From positions 29,942,958-30,006,957 of the forward strand of contig NC_089979.1 in NCBI RefSeq assembly GCF_036417845.1: DNA of 64,000 nt, written 5' to 3'. This stretch comes from Apteryx mantelli (taxonomy: Eukaryota; Chordata; Aves; Apterygiformes; Apterygidae). The notes beneath the pieces were generated by a model, which saw nothing but the letters and a program-made list of their open reading frames with translations, did no database searches and was not told where the DNA came from. The translations under genes and the position numbers were made by a program. How positions within the stretch are numbered: the first letter of the stretch is position 1; every line of letters begins with the position of its first letter. Shown one piece after another: positions 26,601 to 39,719 of the stretch.

Positions 26601-29600
26601 CATAATTCCCCAAGAGAGATTTCTGCCTGTAAATTTCAGAGCAGTGTCACCTACCATTACCTTGGCCCTTGTGCTTGATTTACAGACACACAACAATTTT
26701 TCATTTGTAACTGTGTTTATTGCTTTTCCAGGAGATATTGTTTCAGAAGGTTTTTGCCTGTTTTTTGCACGGTTTTTGCAAAAGTGGCATCAGCAAATGT
26801 CACCCTGAGCCTCATGCATTTTTGCATCCCAAAGAAGAATCTTGGCAGGATGAACTGCTTGTATTATATAACTTGAAATCTGGAAATGTAGTGAAGTTTT
26901 CAAAATAATCATTCCAGACCAAACTGCAGTACACTATTCCAGATTTAATCAGAACCCAGAAGTCTCACTGGGCAAATTTAAGAAATGTATGTCCTTAATA
27001 CAGCAAGCAGATTTGATATCACAGGCACTGACAGCAAAGGAATTAAGATCTACAGACATTAAAACATGCTTAGATCCTGTTAAGCAGGTTATTAAAATGT
27101 CAGCATGAAAAAAGTCAATCTAGTCATTTACAGTCATTCATTTAGTACCAGCTGCAGCAAAAGAAGCATTGCAGGCTCTTGGAAGAAAGGAGGAACAGTC
27201 TCATGGCATAGGTGGCAACAGGCCAATACCTGCCTGACACTGGCAATTTTCTTACTGGAAAAAACAAGGTGATGTCACTCATTTTCCCACTTAAAATGTG
27301 TGGACAGGGATAGCACAGTGCTATTCAGCCAAGAACAGGTATCCCTTGATGTATGCCCAGGCACAGATTAAAAAAAACACACCAGGGATCATATTAACTG
27401 CTAAGCAACAGGGCAGTCAGCAGACCAGTGTTTGTGTTCCTTGGCTGCCTTTTATTTAGCAACACAGAAATCACCACAATTTCCTGCTAACTACCCCTCA
27501 GGTTCATCTGCTTTTATCTGCCACGTTTTTCTTCCCAGTTGGGTATGAAGACATTTGGGATATGTTTCTGGGGCTGTAGTCAGACAGAATCTAATAATAT
27601 GGGCTCCTTTGCACTCTAGTGACATTTGTTTCCACAAAAAAAAAAAATTTCATTTCATTTAAAGTGCAAGGAAACAGAAACCTTGCAGCTGTGATACCTG
27701 GCTGCCCTAAGCAGGCAAGATTGGTTTACATCACCAGTACTTTAAACAGCAAAAGGAGATTTTAAATGTAGGTACAAAATCATGAAGGTTAAGATAATAG
27801 GAGTCACTGCTGATCATTTTCCTGTCTTATATTAACCCAAGATGTAGATATCACTGCAAACCTCTGACAGATGTCATGTTTAGCTAACAGCATCATAATT
27901 GCATATTGGACTTGCTTTTTAATTATTAAATGTATAAATATAATATAGCTACATATCTGTCATGTACTGTATAATTTCAGCAAGCTTTAATGGAAACTAT
28001 ATAGATGCTTAAGATCGTTCAGTCCTGAGCATCTACAGTTCAGCATATATGTCACTATTTTAGCACCTGCCTATAATTTCAGATTTAACAGTTGCATGTG
28101 TGTCAATTATCTACAAATTTCACTAAACCCATAGGAGCTTCAGATCTTCAACCAGCCTTAAAAACTTCTGTTTAGGTCTCTAAGTATAATGCAGCAGCTT
28201 CAATGTAATAGTTAACCACTACATTTAAAAATTTCATCTACAAAAGAATAATATTGTCCAGAAATATGCACAGATTTTGAGAATATATTATGGGAGTTGT
28301 GTAATATTCCTTTCACTACACTTTACTATCACTGCAGTGAACTCTCTTGGGACCTGGACAAAAGTTTGCTACAGCAACTTGTTCGCTATCATAAGGAAAA
28401 TTTGGAAAATTCTTCCATCTAAATAGTAAACTTACTAAAAAAAATTATCTAGTTTCAACTGATCACTATATAACTGTATGGAAACTACAGCATTATTGCC
28501 CAAGATTATCAAGATTATTAAGAAAAAGGAGCAATGTACAGAAGGCATGGAGAGAACACTCTTTGGTCAAGTTCAGGAAGGATACTTCTGAGTTAGGCCA
28601 CAGACCTGTAAAACCTTGTCCCCCTACAGAGCTTATATGAACCAAAGCATGATTGTAGCCTGGATGAGGTAAACTTACATATTTTCAGGACCAGCCCATC
28701 CAACACAGCTGAACTCTATGTTAGGAACAGTCAGGGAACCAGAATTTCACAGTATTCAGCACCTTTCATGTCCGGGCTTGATGTGTGTTAGCATACAACA
28801 GAAAACTTTGCCAGCAGGCAGATGCTTCTGGGGTGAAATTACTAATGCAGGGTAGTGCATTGTAAGAGAGTTTAGAATAGAAAATTGAAAGGATATTTTC
28901 TGATTTTTAAGAAATACATTGCAAAAAGGTTTTGAATAAGAAGACTTGAGCATTAACAAACTAGAAGAATCAAGCCTTTTTAAGAAGTTGTAGTTTATAT
29001 AAACATGTTATCCTTCCTATAAATCACGTAAGGTCCGCTATTACTTGTCTTTTCTATAGAATCTTTTGCTTGTTTTGGCAGCCAAATTCATTCTAGTCTG
29101 CAAAACAGAAAAGAACATTTGCAGCAAGTAATCTACTTTTCTCAGTTCATTTCTGTAACATGCTTATCACATGAGAGCTTTAAAGGAATCTGGATTCCCA
29201 ATGGCTGCAAAAAAAGAGTACCAAGCTCTCAAAAAAGTAATTGGATAAGGCCAATAAAAAGTTATTTTCTTATTTTCTTTCACTTTTACAGTAATTGCTA
29301 AAGATGAAGCTATTCTGCTGAGAATAGAAAGTTTTTCCTACAAATTGTTTCTAGCAGGAAAAGCGAAACTATTTTCAAAATTTGTGAGACTAGGTCCAAA
29401 TGCATGCTTATAAGCAGAAAATTAATTCCACTGATTCAAAGATTTTTAATGCCTCAAGGGACTGTTACAACCATCTACTTTGTTCTTCTGCAAAATAATA
29501 AGCCAGTGAGCCAATGCATTGGTAAATAGAGGAAGAAGCAAAAAAAAAATTAGAAATTCATAGGCTAAACTTTGAAAATTCAGGTTATGAATTTTACCCC

Positions 29601-32600
29601 TCCCTTCATTCAGCAAAACACAGAATAGATCCAGCATAATCTTATTACAGTAACATGATTCATAAAAAGCTCTGATTCACATTGGAGTCTGCTCCAATGC
29701 AGCCAGACTAATGGGCCTCTTTCTAATGATTGCTGTCCTCTCAAAACCATGGAACTTACCTTAGGAGCATTTTTTTTTTTTAAGCAATTTGGCATTACTT
29801 TGTTCATGTGTTCTTTTCCACATACTTAGAGACAGCATCTCATAGCATCTGCTCAGCTTATAGGAGCTGGGTTGTGCAAGATAAAGGTAGTTCTTCTTTA
29901 GTTGTCATGCTAAAAATGTGGAATTTTTTTTTTTAAGTGAGTCCTGTGATATAGTGAACAACTTACAGAAAGTACACATAAATGGATATATTCCATCATC
30001 TCTTCTCTTGTACACAGGCATTTACACATATTTCCTGTAGCTCTAACTAGAAACGGCGCTCCAACGTAGCATAAACATTTTATTTAATGTGTACATCAGC
30101 TATAAATCTTCGATGCTTTCCTTTTGTCTTGCACTATGGACTGAGTGGTTAGTCACGTAGGCAGGATCATTATATGCATCCTGATGGATGAAATATTTAC
30201 AAAAATTAACACAGTCTCCACTGATCCTGCCCTAGCGCCATTTGAAGCACAAGAATGAGGAAGATCTAGACTTCCTAGGGGGAAGAACTCTAAAGCTAGA
30301 TTTGGGGCCAGATCTCTTTTTGGGGGGCACACAATATGTTTACAGTACCTACTCATCAAACCTACTTTCCACTCACTAGCAGCCATAAATGCTGCTTTAC
30401 ATCACAGCTATGTAAGACACAACAGAGTTCCTGCTCCTTTGCACACAAACACCCATCAGGAGGTGAGCGTGAACTGTCTTTGGAGTTCAGACTGGAAGAG
30501 AGGATTATTTTCACTCTACTTGCTTTGCAGAATAAAACAGTATGTCCAATAGCAATCTGCTGTCATTTTATCTCTGGTAAACCTGAACTCCTTCGAGTAG
30601 GGGTTCAAGTTTTGAAAACATGACAGAATTAATGAGCTTGCAGATCCTCCAGAGCAGGAGAACAATAAGCTTCATAAACTTACTCCTAGAAAAACACACA
30701 CACACACAAACAAAAACCTGTCTTATGATGACTTCTACATAGACAGCAGCCTCCTGCCCAGCAGCTATTCCAGCCCAGATGGTTTATTTACACCTACAGA
30801 GTATATCCAAAGCTGGATTCTTCCCTTCATATCCTCAGCACAACTCTTCATATGTCACATTGAGTTGCAAAAGCAGAGTTTAGTTCCCAGTCGATATCCC
30901 TGGGTACCATTACACATCGCACACTAGGCAAAATCCCAGACAGTCTCAATGACCCTGTGAACCTATCCCAAACACCCAGCACCTGCTCCCATGAGCTCAG
31001 GTGCTGCAGTGAGTTCCTACCCTACACTGAGGCTCTTACCTGCATATCTTGGGCCTGAGGCCTGGCACAAACAGTTATCACAGCTTTATTTTCAGAAATC
31101 TAGGTACATCCACTGTATATGTGAAAGCTGGGAATGAAGCTTTCTGGTTGACCCAGGTCACACAGCTCACAGTAGGAGCAGATGAACATAACATTAGTGT
31201 TCTCACTGCTTGATATTTTTACCTCTTTTATTTTGATGCTGTGGTTTCAATCTTCTTTTTGAAGGCCATTTTCCATCCAAGTATAGAAATCAGTATTAAG
31301 GGGCCAACACTTCTTCTCTGAGGACATCAGGGAGCTGTGCACCCAGAGGAAGCTTGGATAAACACTGTGCCCCAGAGAAACCACTTCTTCTCCAAACTTT
31401 ATGGGAGGTGTGGACACTGCAGTAAAGTCTGAACAGGACAGAGGACACTGCCCCTCCAAACCAACTAGTTCCATTGGTGTGCAGCTTGATGGAGGAAATG
31501 GCTCTCGTCCTGTGAGCAGGCCTTCATCACCTCAGATCTGCCAACTGATCCAGCCAATCTCCACCAAGATAGTGCCTCCTCCCAACAGTGGTTCACAAAG
31601 GTGAAGACAGGCATCTTCAAATTATCTGTTCCCTCTGCTTGCTGTAAATATGTTAGGGTAAGACATCACGAACCCCAAATCAGCCTTTGGGTACTTGAAG
31701 ACCTCAAGCCTCCCACCCCAGTCTCATGGACCAGCCACATACAGCTCTTTTTCAGAAACAAAAGCCTGCAACAGCTGATGCTTAGAGCAGAAAACTGCAT
31801 GCTGTCTCTGATTCGTGCAAACTTTGCTGGACATTCAGGAGACCATAAACAGCATACACCAAAGACTGGAGAAAGAAATATGCAAGAGAGACTAATTGGC
31901 TAAGCACCAGACAAAGCAAGAGTGGTTCCTGAATTTAAGTCTTGTAGTTAATTATGACTACCCTAATAACCTTTGGTAGTTTAACTTTGCTCTAATTCTC
32001 ATCACTAAGGGAAATATTGGTCATAATTTCCCATCATGTACATAGAAGTCATGACACTAACCAGCATAATACTAAACACTCTGCATATTGGTAGCTTATT
32101 GGCCTGCAAAGCCAAAGCATATTTCAATAGTATCTTGCAAAATACTGCTAAGCGATGATGACTAAGTCTGAAAAGCAACTGGCAGAAACAACTGACACTA
32201 ATTCTGTTCTTCCTGGAGTGGAAATTAAAAAAAACATATTCAGAAGGCTGTGAAAGAAATGTGACTTGAGATAACAAGCGGCTATCTCACACTCTGGATC
32301 TGTCCTCTTTATCCCCTTGTAATCCTTTTCCACATTAAAAAAAATTTTTTTTTAAGGATTTTTGTACTTTTGCTCAAGATGCCCGGCAATTCTGTAGGAC
32401 CTGTACATCTGGAAAGGCTAGAGTTTTTAGATGTGCAGCAATGATCACTATAAATGAACCAGTCAACTGAGAGCACACACAAATGAAGCCAACCTTTCTG
32501 AGAGATCTAAAGCATTAAGGAAGAGTTTTTTTAATCTGAAGCATGCTCACATAGGAATCTTAAAGCACTTCTTTTTTCATTCTTCATTTTTATAATTATT

Positions 32601-35600
32601 TATGCTGCACCAAAGTAAAAGCCAATCATAAATGTTATCATATATTTCAAAGTGATGGAATCTCAATTCCACCTTTTCTCCAAATAAAATGTCTATATTC
32701 TGCCATAACAAGTTTTGAAAGTACTTAATATGTTCTTTTTATGTCAACCAGATCCTCCTACACTAACCAAAGAGCTGTTTGCCTCCACCTCAAGTCAATA
32801 AATATTGTATAGTCAATAGTGTAAGTAACACAACTATAAGTTTGGCATTAAGACTGTTTCTCTCTTCATTCAGATTCTCTCATTTCACACCAGTAAGAGT
32901 GACATTTAGAAACAGCATGCTGATCGCTAATCCCCAAACAGCTTTGAAATGCCTGCAGCAAATCACAATGTTGCTATGCCTTACAAGTAAGATTTATTTA
33001 TTTAAGGTGGACAAAATCAGGAGAAGCATTGAATAGCTGCAATTCTTTAACTTCAGTAGATTTCCCCATCACAACAAAGTATTTGTAGTTGCAATCTTCT
33101 ATTCTGTACTGTAGGACTTCTTTAAAGAACAACTTTTATCCAGTTTGATGTCCATTGTATTTCCCATTATGTTCATAGTCCTCCCTCCTACCTCTAAATT
33201 AGCCACAGCTTTCAATCTTGCTTGTACCACTGAATATACAATACTTCCAGTTTCAGCAAGTATGACTGACAACTCCCATTAATGTTGACAGTAAAATTTC
33301 CATTGAATTTAACATGAGACAATTTAGTAAGGATTAAAAATCCAAGCACTATGTCCATGCACCATATAAGCACAATTTAACCCCCAATTAACCTCTGTGA
33401 TGTGTAGATTTGTGGTGTTTAGCTGCAAATGATTCCATATCCTCAATAAACAAAATTAGAAGCAAGATGTGAATTTTTCAACCTTCTCTTATGGAGCATT
33501 CAGAGGTGATATTTAAACAAATGTGAATGACAAGTCAAGTTACACTCATGGTGGTTTTGTTCCTCCAACATCTAAGCAGAACTAGGATGTGTTTCCAAAG
33601 CTGCTTAAGCCCAAGGAGCTCCTGGAGAGAAGGTGATTTTCTACATTTTGGTTTGCATTCATAATATTTATTTGTTCTGTTTGTTCATATGCTTCAGAGC
33701 ATGATTTCTCCAGAGGCTGGCAGACCCATACAACCCCACAAAGAGATCAGATGAGAACAATAAATAGCATTCTCCATATTCATTGTAATTGATTGCTATT
33801 GTACTATACAATAATAAAAACAATATCAATGCCCAATTTCATAAACTCACAAGTGCAAAAACACAAATAGCACTCTACAGCTCTGATTACATTTTCTAAA
33901 AATTTGCTAGTGTCATTCTAAAATAGCACGGCACCACAGACAGATCTTTTAACACTGAAAATAGATTAGTGATAGTGGTAATGAATGTTATTGCTGTTAT
34001 TGTTGCTTTTTATAAAACTTTCCAATTACTTCTAAAATACCAAATAGACTAAACTGAGCCAAAATTGAGTGTTATGATATTGTTATGCTAATATGGTTAA
34101 GGAAGAAGATAACTGTTTAGCACACAGGGAAATGCAGATTAAAGAAAACTGCAGGAACCTGGAGAACTTTTAAGATTATAGAAGAACCTATAGCACTTCT
34201 TTGGACCCTCTAGGGTTAGGCAACAACAAAACAAGAGTTTTCAGAATCATGTTTTGGGGCTTAACCAAACTGTAGTTGCATAATCTTGCATTAAATGCCC
34301 TAGTCGTTTACTGCATTTAGCTTTTCAAGATTGAAACAATGTTCAAGCACTTCAGCTAAAGCTGGATGAGATCCTAGAGGCACAGGTCAAACATTGTAGC
34401 GAATGATGGCATGGACTCAAGAAGTGATGCATCTTGAGACATTTATTATTTGTTTCTGAGCATATTTATAATAAGAAGTTTGCTGCTTCAGCAGTTTTAC
34501 AGATATATACTGTTCACGTCACAGATACGCTTTGCTAAGCCAATCATCATGCTGATTATGTCACAGGTAGTCAATCATTACGCCGATCACGCACGCGCAA
34601 TCATGCCCTGTACCTTGTTACTTTCTTCTCCTTTCCCATACGCTTTGCTACTTGTAACTCCTTGTACCTTGCTACTTGCTTCTCTTTTCCCATATGCTTT
34701 GCTACCTGTAACTTCTCACCAGTTTAACACTGTCATGACCCTCCACAAAACATGAGCAGGATGCCTAAGTTACAGTGACCTGACTTCAGATGCAGGATGG
34801 AAAAGGTGGGAGGAAGAATGAGCTATAAGTTGTCTCTGATCTGACAGTAGCTACAAAATAAGCTGTATTGCTGCTCAAATCCAGCAGGAAAAACTACAGT
34901 TCAATAAATAAGTATTCCATACATACCAGAAAACTGATATATTTTGGGTGGCTTGCTCTAGCATAATTTGTTAGGGGAAAAAAAACCCAAAGTGTCTCTC
35001 ACCTCCTATCTGTTTTTATCAGTATGACTTATACCATCCATTTATACTTCCACAAATGTCTCTAAGGAATTAACATTTATAACTATTTGTTATTTGTATT
35101 ATTATTATTCCAGGGTGAGATTCTCTGCAGATAAACAGTCTCTATCACAGGAAGTTTACAGTCGAACAGTGAAGATCAGAGCAGTTACAAAGAAAAGTCA
35201 GGGAATAAAGACAAAATACTTGTCAATACATGATAGGCAGATTTCTTAGTGTTCCAGCAGCCCAACAAGTAACAACTTGCATGATATGCCCATATGACTT
35301 TTGTTTTAACATGATACAGGAAGTTTTGAAGGAGATCATGTTCATCTTGACAGTGTTTATTAGAAGATACTCATCAAAATGACAAGTAGGATTAAACAAA
35401 GCACATATGCATATTTCTGAGAGCTGCAAACATATAAATGTAACCAGCATCTTGGTCTTACCAAACGAGATTACAGAGGCCAATTGGTACAGGCTACGAA
35501 GAGTCTTAAAAGTTAACTAAAGACTTGAAGGGAAAAAAAGTCCTGTAGTCAAAGGAGGATGTAAGAAAACAAAGGCCTCCTGAATATCTAGAAGTGGGGC

Positions 35601-37395
35601 AAGAGCATATTTGAGAGCTTTATGGAAATACTCTATCTAAGGGATATCACAAAGGAATTGGTAAGAGAAGGGCATAATTTTAGTTCCTAAGCTGCTTGCG
35701 TTAATGATGATATTTAGGTTGCAAGTCCATGTAGTAGGCAGGATGGCGGCATTTTCCACAGCGATCAAAACCAAGATACTTAAAGGATGGGACAGGACAA
35801 AGTAGGATGTCTACTCTGACATGATCTTGGCATTCTGAAGACAGACATCAGAGGAAAACTAAGTTTGTTAATATGAAAAAGAGAAAGCAGACCAGCTATA
35901 CAGAAACAGACCTGGGAGATATCCAACTGTGTTTGCAGATGAGAGTATCCATTTTCCTCAACAGAGAAGATAAGGACCAAAGATAACACCAAACAAAAAG
36001 TTGAATGGTGGTAAGGAAGATGCTCGAAATTACATGCTAACCAAATAATTAGAAAAATGAGAGAAGGATTCATGGAAGCCAAGAAAGGACAAAGACTTTC
36101 TCATTGGAGATAATTAGCACAGTCCAGATGTAACACTCATGTCTTTCAAGAGATATCTAAAGAATGAAGCACACCTAACATCAGCTGTGATGTTCTTATT
36201 TTTTGATGGATTAAAAAAAAAGATTCTGGTCTTTTCCTGGAAAGGAAAGGGACATAGTTTGGCAGCCAGAAACAATTTATGCAACAAACTCTGTGAACAT
36301 GGGTTTAATTTCATTGTATGAGCTAGCGAAACACACAGTTGAAGAGGTTTTCATTCAAAAAGTATTCGCAAAAATACATCTTTCTGTGACATTTTTCCTG
36401 TGTTCCATTATACACCAGAGAATTTGTTTCCTATAATAATTTTTAAAACCTTTAATGATATAAATCTTAAAACCTGGATCCCCTCAGAGCTCTGTAGCTG
36501 GGCAAACAGACTTCCCTCACCCAAAACCAGACCAGCTTTCATAAGCACTGGTTCCTGAGCATAAGGCCCAATCTCACTTTTACATAGTGCTCCAATTTTG
36601 AACCTTCCTTTTGATCAAAGATTACACTACCAACCTGTTTTTGAATAGTACTAACAGATGCACACTTTGCTATCAAAGATGTTGCAGTAAGTTCCTACTG
36701 CATATTTGTTTTTTTTTTTTACAATACAGATATCTTTTTCTGTGTGAAATGGCTTCCAGAAAGTATAATATACAGGGGACTGACAATAATATAGTCTTTT
36801 TTTCAAGGTTTCAGAAAAAGAAAGCTCAAGGGAAACACTATATAGTAGCAGCTAACAGAAGTATGATGACAGGAGACCTCAGGAGCACAAAGAAACAAAG
36901 GCATTTTGTGAACTCTCAGAAGATAACCTGAACACCAATAGCCAACATCAGAGAGACACTCCTAAGAAGTATTTCCAAAACTTGTTAATGGTATGTCAAA
37001 AGATGGCATTTTTTGTACTAGCAAATACTTATCTTGTTTCCTCTTGTTTCAATGTTTTACTCCATTCTCCACAATTTCTTTTAAAAATCCAGGTTTTCTA
37101 TAGAAATGTTCTTTATTTCTTTAAAAAATTCTGAAATCTTCATTTTCACTAATAATGAAGCTCTATGAGGGCTTACTTATCACGTTCCAGAAACAACACA
37201 ACTGCTACTTGCATGTTTAGCAATTTATTGTCAGAGAGTGAATCTGCACAATACTGTTTTCTGAAATGAAAATGTAATAAGGATTAATTTTCTTTTCCTT
37301 TTTTTTTTTTTCCCTTCTCAGGAGACTTCTTGGTCTTTAAATTGGGCTGCCCAACTGTGCCAAAAATAGCTTGCCAAAAACTAACTTTCAAATAC
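23656..37395 (-). other. Opsin intron 4 (13.7 kb)
   Basis: The intron is bounded by a canonical GT donor (37395-37394) and by the defective acceptor at 23657-23656. It holds one solo LTR (34395-34747). Faint ancient-repeat-like pieces lie at about 25240-25290 (ACACCAGCTGAAGATCTGG), 33275-33310 and 35098-35230 (ATTATTATTATTCC, then GAAGTTTACAGTC). Open frames such as 86 codons at 25448-25708 (minus) and 67 codons at 31401-31604 (plus) are not recognisable. I see no nested gene. Confidence 0.6.
34395..34747 (-). mobile_element. Solo LTR with 6-bp target duplication
   Basis: This 353-bp block has TG...CA ends and is flanked on both sides by AAACAT (34389-34394 and 34748-34753). On the minus strand it has a TATATAT promoter-like motif, then an AATAATAAA polyadenylation-like motif, and ends GCTACA. 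A core at 34554-34621 matches 47522-47590 in the other orientation, so the two LTRs are relatives. It contains two copies of a 54-bp unit (34610-34663 and 34664-34717), which explains the internally repeated 101-codon open frame over it. The 6-bp duplication suits a class II (ERVK-like) element, but the family is not proven. Confidence 0.88.
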
Positions 37396-37730
37396 CTTGA
37401 CAGTAATAGTTTGCACATTGCTCATCCTGGTGGGACCGGAGATGTGCTGTTCCACTGCCTTCCTGGATTCTTTCACAGTTATCAGAATAAGAGAGTAGGA
37501 AGTGATAATTACCCCACAAGGGAGAACAAAACAGAAAACAAATAAAACTATAGTGTAAGACATTGACACAACGTTTACATTGGTGGAATGCCAATCAATG
37601 CAATAAGCTGTGCCATAAGGCTCTGTTCCATATTCCCCCCAGTGAGCTAAGGGAAAACAGGCAAAAATTGCTGCATAGGTCCAAGCGCATGCTACCAAGA
37701 TTTGTCCCTGTTCTCTCCTGAACCTGTTCC
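37396..37730 (-). pseudogene. OPN5L1: OPN5L1-like exon 4: TM4, extracellular loop 2, TM5, intracellular loop 3
   Basis: The acceptor CTTCCAG is at 37737-37731 and the donor AAG|GTATTT is after 37396. The exon is 335 bp: two bases finishing a Gly codon, then 111 codons. It reads NRFRREQGQILVACAWTYAA (TM4), the AHWGEYGTEPYGTA loop, a TM5 with FVLPCGVIITSYS, and a cytoplasmic ESRKAVEQHISGPTRMSN segment. In human OPN5 the loop reads SC-T-IDWW. Here it reads AY-C-IDWH, so the usual disulfide Cys (rhodopsin 187) is Tyr (TAT at 37603-37605), while Cys is present at 188, the position known for the retinal adduct in OPN5L1. The frame itself is fully open. Confidence 0.9.
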
Positions 37731-38158
37731 CTGGAAGACACAAAACAATCAGTGACGATCAGCACACAGTACTGCTCTAAATTCTAACCATACAGTCCAA
37801 AGGTCTATTAATAGACCTCTTGTACTGCACACTGGAAATTTTGTTTTATTTATCTCTATTGTTTGGGAATAATTCTATGTAACCTACAGATTCCTTCTTA
37901 AAATATTGTCTGCAGAACAACTTAAATACACCTACACTGATTTCACTGCCCATTATACTGGCCAACTACAGTCTCATTTCTCTTGCTGTCAGCTGGGGTG
38001 GGGGGCTTGTTTTGTTTTGAACACAAATTGTAAGCATTTTGAAGAAGGGAGTGTCTTTTTTCTCTGAACTGTATAGCACTTAGCACAGCAGAGCCCTCTT
38101 CCATGACCAGAGCTCACATAGAAGGAGTTTCAAACACTCTGAAAACTCTGTAATGACA

Positions 38159-38192
38159 AGACAAGTCGACCAAGTCTATGGTCGTCTTGTCT
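38159..38192. repeat. Hairpin-forming inverted repeat
   Basis: The arms are 38159-38172 (AGACAAGTCGACCA) and 38179-38192 (TGGTCGTCTTGTCT), pairing at 13 of 14 positions around a 6-base loop. It may be the tip or core of an old DNA transposon or simply fortuitous. Confidence 0.6.
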
Positions 38193-39610
38193 ACACTTTT
38201 TGGTGTTTTGTGGGACACACCTTTCACACCCTTCCTTTGCTCTTGGCCAAAGGCAGTTTAAAGGGCAGGGAGGTGGAGACTTAACAAGAAGTGTGGATCG
38301 GCAAATTAAAAGAAAAACAGAGAAGCTGCAGAAAGGAGCGACAATATTATCCGTCCAAACAGTAGCTTAGAAAATCAGGTTCTCACATTGCAGAAACATA
38401 CTTATTATTTCCTGACTTGAAGCTAAGATTATCAGTAATGCCTAATCCTGAAAAAGAAAAATTATGTTTTTGCTCTAGAAGAAATATTAAAGATCCATGG
38501 GAAGCCCCCAAGCAGATTTTGTATCTGGCCTGGGTTTCAAATTTCCAGAGAAATTTCCAAAGAAAAGCTGGCACTTAGGAAGAGCTCACTAGCTATTTTG
38601 CTACATTGACCACTGCTATGCTAGAAATCTTAACCTGTAGCTGTGTTTACTTTTGCTCCAAGTTGTATAGATGTTAAATCGAGATTTATAAAGTACCTAA
38701 GAATGATCTGTATCTCCCAAAGTGCTTTACAAATATTCACTAGCTAGCCCTCATTTTTCTTCAGTAACCCAACAGTCTGCCATAACAGTCTGATTTTTAG
38801 ATGATGGTGAGGTCATGTTTAAAGGCAAGGTCATCATTTGAAATATTTCTCTCACAAATAGTTAGCAGATAGAGAAATAGCACCAGCAGCACTGCTAAGT
38901 TTACTATGGTCGCATATAGTTTTCTTACAACACTACCCCTTTTCCTATTTTAGGAATATTTAAAAAATTACAAATCATCTTCTAGGTTAAACATTACCAA
39001 TTAAGGTCTTTTAAATTAAAAACAATAGTTATGTCACCAATTAACATAAACCATAGTGACACACTAGTTCTGTGGTAAAATGTTGCTCTCAGCCAAATGA
39101 GAGAATTTTGCTTGTCCATTCTTGTCTCATTATAACTATGAGACACTATAACTTTAAAAATGTCCTTTTGTCATAGCATCAGATGCTATGCTGGTTGCCT
39201 TGCTTGAATGGAATTTCCCTTATGCAGACAAGTGAGCAGGGTAATTAAGAAGGGTAACTTTAATAGGTGTTCAAAATACCAGAGCATATTGAAGGTTTAT
39301 AAGACTATGGCATGGTTCGCAATAATTTGCAAAACATGAGGTATCAGAATTCTCCGATACATCTAAGAGGCTTAGCACAACATGAATCTGTAACAAATGT
39401 AGCAATAAACTCTGAAAATATTAATATATTCAGGCCAGTCTTGCATTCATCTCAGAACGCTTAGTCCATATTTCCAAATTGTCACCCTGGCTTAAAAGAG
39501 CTTAAAACTAATAAGCTACATCTATCTAGACCTATAGTTAATTATCAGTGATCACAGAAATATGAATTGTTTGATTCAATGTAAAAGACCTCCTCTATAA
39601 AAATACTCTC

Positions 39611-39670
39611 TAGGGTATGCAAACTAGAAGTAGTGATCTCTAGGGTATGCAAACTAGAAGTAGTGATCTC
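39611..39670. repeat. Exact 30-bp tandem duplication
   Basis: Positions 39611-39640 and 39641-39670 are identical (units begin TAGGGTATGCAAACTAGAAG). Perfect identity implies a recent event, or an assembly or replication-slippage artefact. Confidence 0.95.
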
Positions 39671-39719
39671 TGTTCAAGTGAAAAATATTGGATAATCCAA
39701 GACAGAAATATTAGCTTAC

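Larger units (their letters stand above)
37731..39719 (-). other. Opsin intron 3 (2.0 kb)
   Basis: The intron has a canonical GTAAGC donor (39719 downward) and CAG acceptor. It contains an exact 30-bp tandem duplication 50 bp from the donor and a 14-bp-stem hairpin at 38159-38192. No other gene is visible. Confidence 0.75.

Noticed and set aside
34450-34755. 101-codon frame with internal repeat
   Set aside because: It lies within the solo LTR; the repeat comes from a 54-bp DNA duplication.
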